A stretch of DNA of 64,000 nt, taken from Ascidiaceihabitans donghaensis. GTDB lineage: Bacteria; Pseudomonadota; Alphaproteobacteria; Rhodobacterales; Rhodobacteraceae. A program made the translations under genes and the position numbers. The number at the start of each line of letters is the position of its first letter. Within the stretch, counting starts at the first letter, position 1. The notes under the pieces were generated by a model. It was not told where the DNA came from, ran no database searches, and saw nothing but the letters and a program-made list of their open reading frames with translations. Where the stretch lies: the NCBI RefSeq assembly GCF_900302465.1, contig NZ_OMOR01000001.1, positions 3,318,729 through 3,382,728 of the forward strand. Direction: 5' to 3'. Positions 60,666 to 64,000 of the stretch are shown here, in pieces.

Positions 60666-60669
60666 CGCG

Positions 60670-62262
60670 TCAATACCCCATCGCTGCGCCGTCTTTGCGC
60701 GGGTCCGATCCCCCCGTCAAAACGCCCTGTTCCCAATCGATCCAAATGGCTTGCGACCCGCCAATCGGGCGCTCTGGTGCTTTCAGCCGGTGACCACGCG
60801 CTGTCAGCGCATCCTGAATATCTTGTGGCACCGTGCCTTCAATTTCAACGGCGTCGTCGTCGGGATCCACCATAGTGCGCGGTGCATCCATCGCCTCTTG
60901 GATGTCCATGCCATAGTCCAGCATGCGCGTCAGAAACTGCATATGCCCAAAGGCTTGATAGTGCCCGCCCATCACCCCGAAGGGCATCACGGCGCGGCCT
61001 TTCTGTGTCAGCATACCCGGTATGATGGTGTGCAAAGGACGCTTGCCACCTGCGATACAATTGGGGTGGCCCGGTTCCAGCGAAAACCCATGGCCGCGGT
61101 TTTGCAGAACAACGCCGGATTTAGGCGCAACAAAGCCTGACCCCCAGCCCATGTACAGGGTGTTGATAAAGGAACAGGCGTTGCGATCCTTGTCTACCAC
61201 GCTCAGATAAACCGTATCGCGGTGGCGGGTCAGGGGAATATCGGCAGGGGGTTCCTGGGCGCGCGTCATGTCGATTGCATCCACCAAGCGCTGTGCGTAG
61301 TCATCCGACAAGATGTCTTCCACAGGCACATCCGCAAACGCAGGATCCGCAACATAAAGATTTCGGGCGCGGTACGCCAAACGGCACGCTTCCAGTTCAA
61401 GATGCAACCGGTCTGTGGTCACTGGCCCGTCAATCACATCCAGCTTCGACATCATGTTCAGCAACAACAAGACGATGATCCCTTGCCCATTGGGGGGACA
61501 TTCATGCACGGTATAGCCGCGAAAGTCTGTTGTGATCGGCGTGACATATTCGCCTTTGGTGGCTGCGAAGTCCTGCATACTGTGCAACCCGCCTTTTGAG
61601 CGCAGGTAGTCCACCATGTCTTGCGCAATCTCGCCTTCGTAGAACGCATCGCGGCCATGGGTGGATATGGCCTCAAGCGTGTCGGCCAGTTCCTTTTGAA
61701 AATGCATCTCGCCCACCTTGGGCGGTTTGCCACCCGGCAAGAAAATACGCGCTGCGTTTTCATCTGTCCGCAACAACGGCGCACAGGCCTCGAAATCGGA
61801 TGCGACGCGCGACGATAAAGGGTATCCATGGCGTGCATAGTTGATGGCAGGGGCCAACACATCGGCCAACGGCATGCGCCCGTGATCCGCGTGCAACCGC
61901 GTCCAGCCGTCGATGGCCCCCGGAACGGTCACGGCATGCGGCGACATGCGTGAAAATTCGGTGACGCCTTGATCACGGTAATAGGCGATGTCTGCGGCTG
62001 CAGGGGCGCGTCCCGATCCGTTGAACCCGATGACTTTGTCACGGCCTTCCGGGGCATAAAGGCAAAAGCAATCCCCGCCGATGCCTGTTGATCCGGGTTC
62101 CGTCACACATTGCACAGCAACCGCAGCAATAGCCCCGTCCATCGCATTTCCGCCAGCCTTCAGCATATCCAGCGCAGCCTGACTGGCCAACGGATGGGAT
62201 GTAGCGGCCATACCGTGAGGGGCGTGAACGGGTGAACGGCCAGGAAGTTCCAGATTGCGCAT
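60670..62262 (-). CDS. ggt: Gamma-glutamyltransferase family protein
   Basis: 530 residues from the ATG at 62262 (MRNLELPGRSPVHAPHGMAATSHPLASQ), GGGGG about 5 bases upstream. Ntn-hydrolase of the GGT/YwrD type; it is made as one chain and self-cleaves before the nucleophile, expected to be T350 in RDTVYLSVVD. Substrate-loop residues lie in GWGSGFVAPKSGVVLQNRG and the late GVMGGHYQAFGHMQ. No signal peptide, so probably cytoplasmic. Splits glutathione or related gamma-glutamyl compounds. Confidence 0.9.
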   Translation of the reverse strand: MRNLELPGRSPVHAPHGMAATSHPLASQAALDMLKAGGNAMDGAIAAVAVQCVTEPGSTGIGGDCFCLYAPEGRDKVIGFNGSGRAPAAADIAYYRDQGVTEFSRMSPHAVTVPGAIDGWTRLHADHGRMPLADVLAPAINYARHGYPLSSRVASDFEACAPLLRTDENAARIFLPGGKPPKVGEMHFQKELADTLEAISTHGRDAFYEGEIAQDMVDYLRSKGGLHSMQDFAATKGEYVTPITTDFRGYTVHECPPNGQGIIVLLLLNMMSKLDVIDGPVTTDRLHLELEACRLAYRARNLYVADPAFADVPVEDILSDDYAQRLVDAIDMTRAQEPPADIPLTRHRDTVYLSVVDKDRNACSFINTLYMGWGSGFVAPKSGVVLQNRGHGFSLEPGHPNCIAGGKRPLHTIIPGMLTQKGRAVMPFGVMGGHYQAFGHMQFLTRMLDYGMDIQEAMDAPRTMVDPDDDAVEIEGTVPQDIQDALTARGHRLKAPERPIGGSQAIWIDWEQGVLTGGSDPRKDGAAMGY

Positions 62263-62412
62263 GACGCCCCCTTTTTTGCAGTGTGATGGCCCTACGATGG
62301 CAACTGTGCAGAAGGGATGCAAGGCGCACCGCCCTTGCCCTTGGCCCGTGCCACGGGTTAGGTGCACACCGCATGGGCCTGCGCGGCGCATAGCCAACAG
62401 GGATGTTAACAC

Positions 62413-62886
62413 ATGGACGATACAGTCATTGCCACGATCACAGCCTCAGCAGGCCGCCGTTTGCTGGGCATATTGTCTATGGGCACTTTGGGGGTTCTGG
62501 TCATCACGATTTGCTTTTTGGCCCCACCGGCGCCAGGACTTATCGTATTTCTTCTGGCTGTCGGCGCCGCATCCCTGTGGGCTGCTGAAAATATGCGGCG
62601 CGCAACGACGTTGACGATCGAGCTTACGGAAGAAGGGTTGCGCGACAGCTCTGGTGAAGTGCTGGCGCGGCTGGATGATATCGCCGGTATTGACCGTGGC
62701 GTCTTTGCCTTCAAACCGTCCAACGGCTTTTTGCTAAGCACCAAAACGCCGGCCACCCGTGTATGGCGGCCCGGCTTGTGGTGGCGCTTTGGCAAACGCG
62801 TGGGTGTGGGTGGCATGACACCGGCGGGTGAAACAAAGTTCATTGCCGATTACATTGCGACCCATGTGGCCCAACGCGACGGTTAA
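62413..62886 (+). CDS. Hypothetical membrane protein, unknown
   Basis: 157 residues, two adjacent transmembrane helices (about 17-58) followed by a soluble C-terminal domain of beta type (TTLTIELTEEGLRDSSGEVLARLDDIAGID). The helix pair plus a PH-like domain suggests a DUF/PH-type membrane protein, but I do not recognise it by name. Its stop interlocks with the pseudopilin stop on the other strand (TTAA). Confidence 0.75.
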   Translation: MDDTVIATITASAGRRLLGILSMGTLGVLVITICFLAPPAPGLIVFLLAVGAASLWAAENMRRATTLTIELTEEGLRDSSGEVLARLDDIAGIDRGVFAFKPSNGFLLSTKTPATRVWRPGLWWRFGKRVGVGGMTPAGETKFIADYIATHVAQRDG

Positions 62887-63461
62887 CTGCCGCTGCTGGG
62901 ATCCCACAACACCTGCGGTGCGTATCGGGGGCGGGTGAACACGAAATTCACAATCTCATGGTCAGACAAGCCCGTGTCGAAGGGCGGGTTATACTTGACC
63001 CATGTCTCAACCAGCATGACCCGTTCATTGTGCTTCATGATCGGCAAGCGATCTTTCAGCTTCTTGACCGCGTTGTTGCCCAATGCTGATACCCAGCCGC
63101 GTTTTTTCGACCAGTCGCGTTTGTAGACGTTGTTATTGGCGTCGTATTTCACGCTGGTGATACGAATGGCAGTATCCGATTCCTCAGCCGCCGTCAGATA
63201 GGTCAGCAGATCCTGCGCCCCGTTCATATAGGCAGAGTCCAGATAGGCTGTTTCCCTCGAGATCATGTCACCGATGGTAAACGCGGCCCGCAGATTGACC
63301 GTGTGCTGGCGGTAGGCGTGAAAAATGGAGAACATCGTCAGATAAGCCCAGAACAGGGCGGGCAGAATAATCACCGTTTCCACTGCGATACTGGCTTCTT
63401 CGTCGCGCCCGAAGCGGGCGGCATAGAACCGCATCTTTTGTTTCAAGTTCATTTTGCGCAT
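62883..63461 (-). CDS. Tad pilus pseudopilin-like protein (TadE/TadF type)
   Basis: 192 residues. The N-terminal FGRDEEASIAVETVIILPALFWAYLTMFSIFHAYR is a pseudopilin hydrophobic helix with the conserved Glu five residues into it; the rest is a C-terminal periplasmic domain. It starts at the ATG overlapping the upstream gene's TAA (TAATG), GGAGCC 7 bases upstream. Belongs to the Tad secretion/pilus machinery, minor pilin part. Confidence 0.87.
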   Translation of the reverse strand: MRKMNLKQKMRFYAARFGRDEEASIAVETVIILPALFWAYLTMFSIFHAYRQHTVNLRAAFTIGDMISRETAYLDSAYMNGAQDLLTYLTAAEESDTAIRITSVKYDANNNVYKRDWSKKRGWVSALGNNAVKKLKDRLPIMKHNERVMLVETWVKYNPPFDTGLSDHEIVNFVFTRPRYAPQVLWDPSSGS

Positions 63462-63997
63462 TATCTTGGCTCCTGCACAAAGGCGGAGATAGAGACCATT
63501 TTAGAGCGGCCCGATCCGTCTTTGGTGAAGGCGTAACCCAGACCCGTGCTTGGGAATACCGGTTTGAACATATAACATGCACGTACCAACATCATTTCGT
63601 TGTCCAGACCCAGACTGAACACCGTAGGCGGTTCAATCGGCTGGGAAACATCCACGCAATCAGACGGCATACCAATGCCACCAAAATTGCGGATGTTCAC
63701 TGGCGTCAGCGACAGGCGCAACGCCGATTCACAATCGGGCAAATTCCCCGCCATATCGCAAATGGAATTCTTGAGATCGTTGTGCGTAAACTGCACCCCG
63801 GTTCCCAAGCGTACATTGCGCACGGTCATGTCGACGCCCCGGTCCAGAAACACTTGGCGCATGGAATAGATGCCAAGTTCGATGGACGTCAGGAACAAGG
63901 TGAAGATCAAAGGCACCGCGAGGGCAAATTCAATCACCAGCTGTCCGTCTTCATCACGCCCGAAACGGCGCAGGAATTGTTTTGTTTTGCGTATCAT
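63461..63997 (-). CDS. Tad pilus pseudopilin TadE-like protein
   Basis: 178 residues. FGRDEDGQLVIEFALAVPLIFTLFLTSIELGIYSM is a TadE prepilin helix with G-QLVIE as the processing site followed by Glu. The soluble part carries cysteines (NSICDMAGNLPDCESAL, SDCVDV). The start is 3 bases from the window edge, so any upstream tad gene is outside. Overlaps the second pseudopilin gene by one base. Confidence 0.88.
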   Translation of the reverse strand: MIRKTKQFLRRFGRDEDGQLVIEFALAVPLIFTLFLTSIELGIYSMRQVFLDRGVDMTVRNVRLGTGVQFTHNDLKNSICDMAGNLPDCESALRLSLTPVNIRNFGGIGMPSDCVDVSQPIEPPTVFSLGLDNEMMLVRACYMFKPVFPSTGLGYAFTKDGSGRSKMVSISAFVQEPR

Positions 63998-64000
63998 TGG

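Overview
This window looks like part of the chromosome of an alphaproteobacterium of the Rhodobacterales (Roseobacter group). The grounds are the oxygen-dependent cob cluster (cobG, cobF, cobN), an Edd/Eda Entner-Doudoroff pair, a TAXI-type TRAP transporter, small families typical of the order (DUF1467, TIGR02300, DUF1636, CbtAB), Tad-pilus pseudopilins, and GC-rich intergenic hairpins of a kind common in these genomes. No taxonomic search was possible. I see no integrase, transposase, prophage or CRISPR array.

Layout. (1) 1-3900: a translationally coupled galactoside/galactonate operon (dgoK, dgoA, SMP-30 lactonase, GH42 beta-galactosidase), fitting a De Ley-Doudoroff route from beta-galactosides to pyruvate and glyceraldehyde-3-phosphate; two sugar-acid dehydrogenase genes follow on the other strand. 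(2) 6086-11495: an accessory-looking trio of a CadC-like regulator with a degenerate cyclase domain and TPRs, a PAP2/vanadium-haloperoxidase-fold protein that opens with ten perfect Gly-Ile-Ala triplets, and a subtilase with no visible signal peptide. About 860 bp of repeat-containing non-coding DNA separates it from an HTTM membrane protein and its small partner. (3) 13470-19777: eda-edd behind a perfect LacI-type palindrome, a TAXI TRAP transporter and a rhodanese.

(4) 19859-38093: the cobalamin block. cobQ and cobO lie on the minus strand. A cobalamin riboswitch then leads DUF1636-cobW-cobN-cobG-cobH-cobI-cobJ-(cobK inverted)-cobL-cobE-cobM-cobB-cobA-cobF. A second cobalamin riboswitch leads cbtB-cbtA and an unrecognised His-rich periplasmic protein, probably for cobalt supply. 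Together these cover uroporphyrinogen III to adenosylcobyric acid, apart from the chelatase subunits CobS/CobT and the nucleotide-loop genes, which are not here.

(5) 38097-64000: mostly housekeeping and metabolism: a GntR regulator with twin palindromes at its start, a YgjP-type metallopeptidase, tRNA-Ala(GGC), an orphan 364-residue protein, a dimethylglycine-dehydrogenase-like flavoprotein, aspS, a DUF1800/DUF1501 pair, an orphan response regulator, methylmalonyl-CoA epimerase, a class II histone-deacetylase-like enzyme, trpS, a rhomboid fold lacking its catalytic residues, murJ, a sulfotransferase, DUF1045, a gamma-glutamyltransferase and two Tad pseudopilins at the right edge.

The best candidates for something undescribed are the regulator/(GIA)n-PAP2/subtilase trio, the HTTM two-gene module, and the third gene of the riboswitch-controlled cobalt-transport operon.
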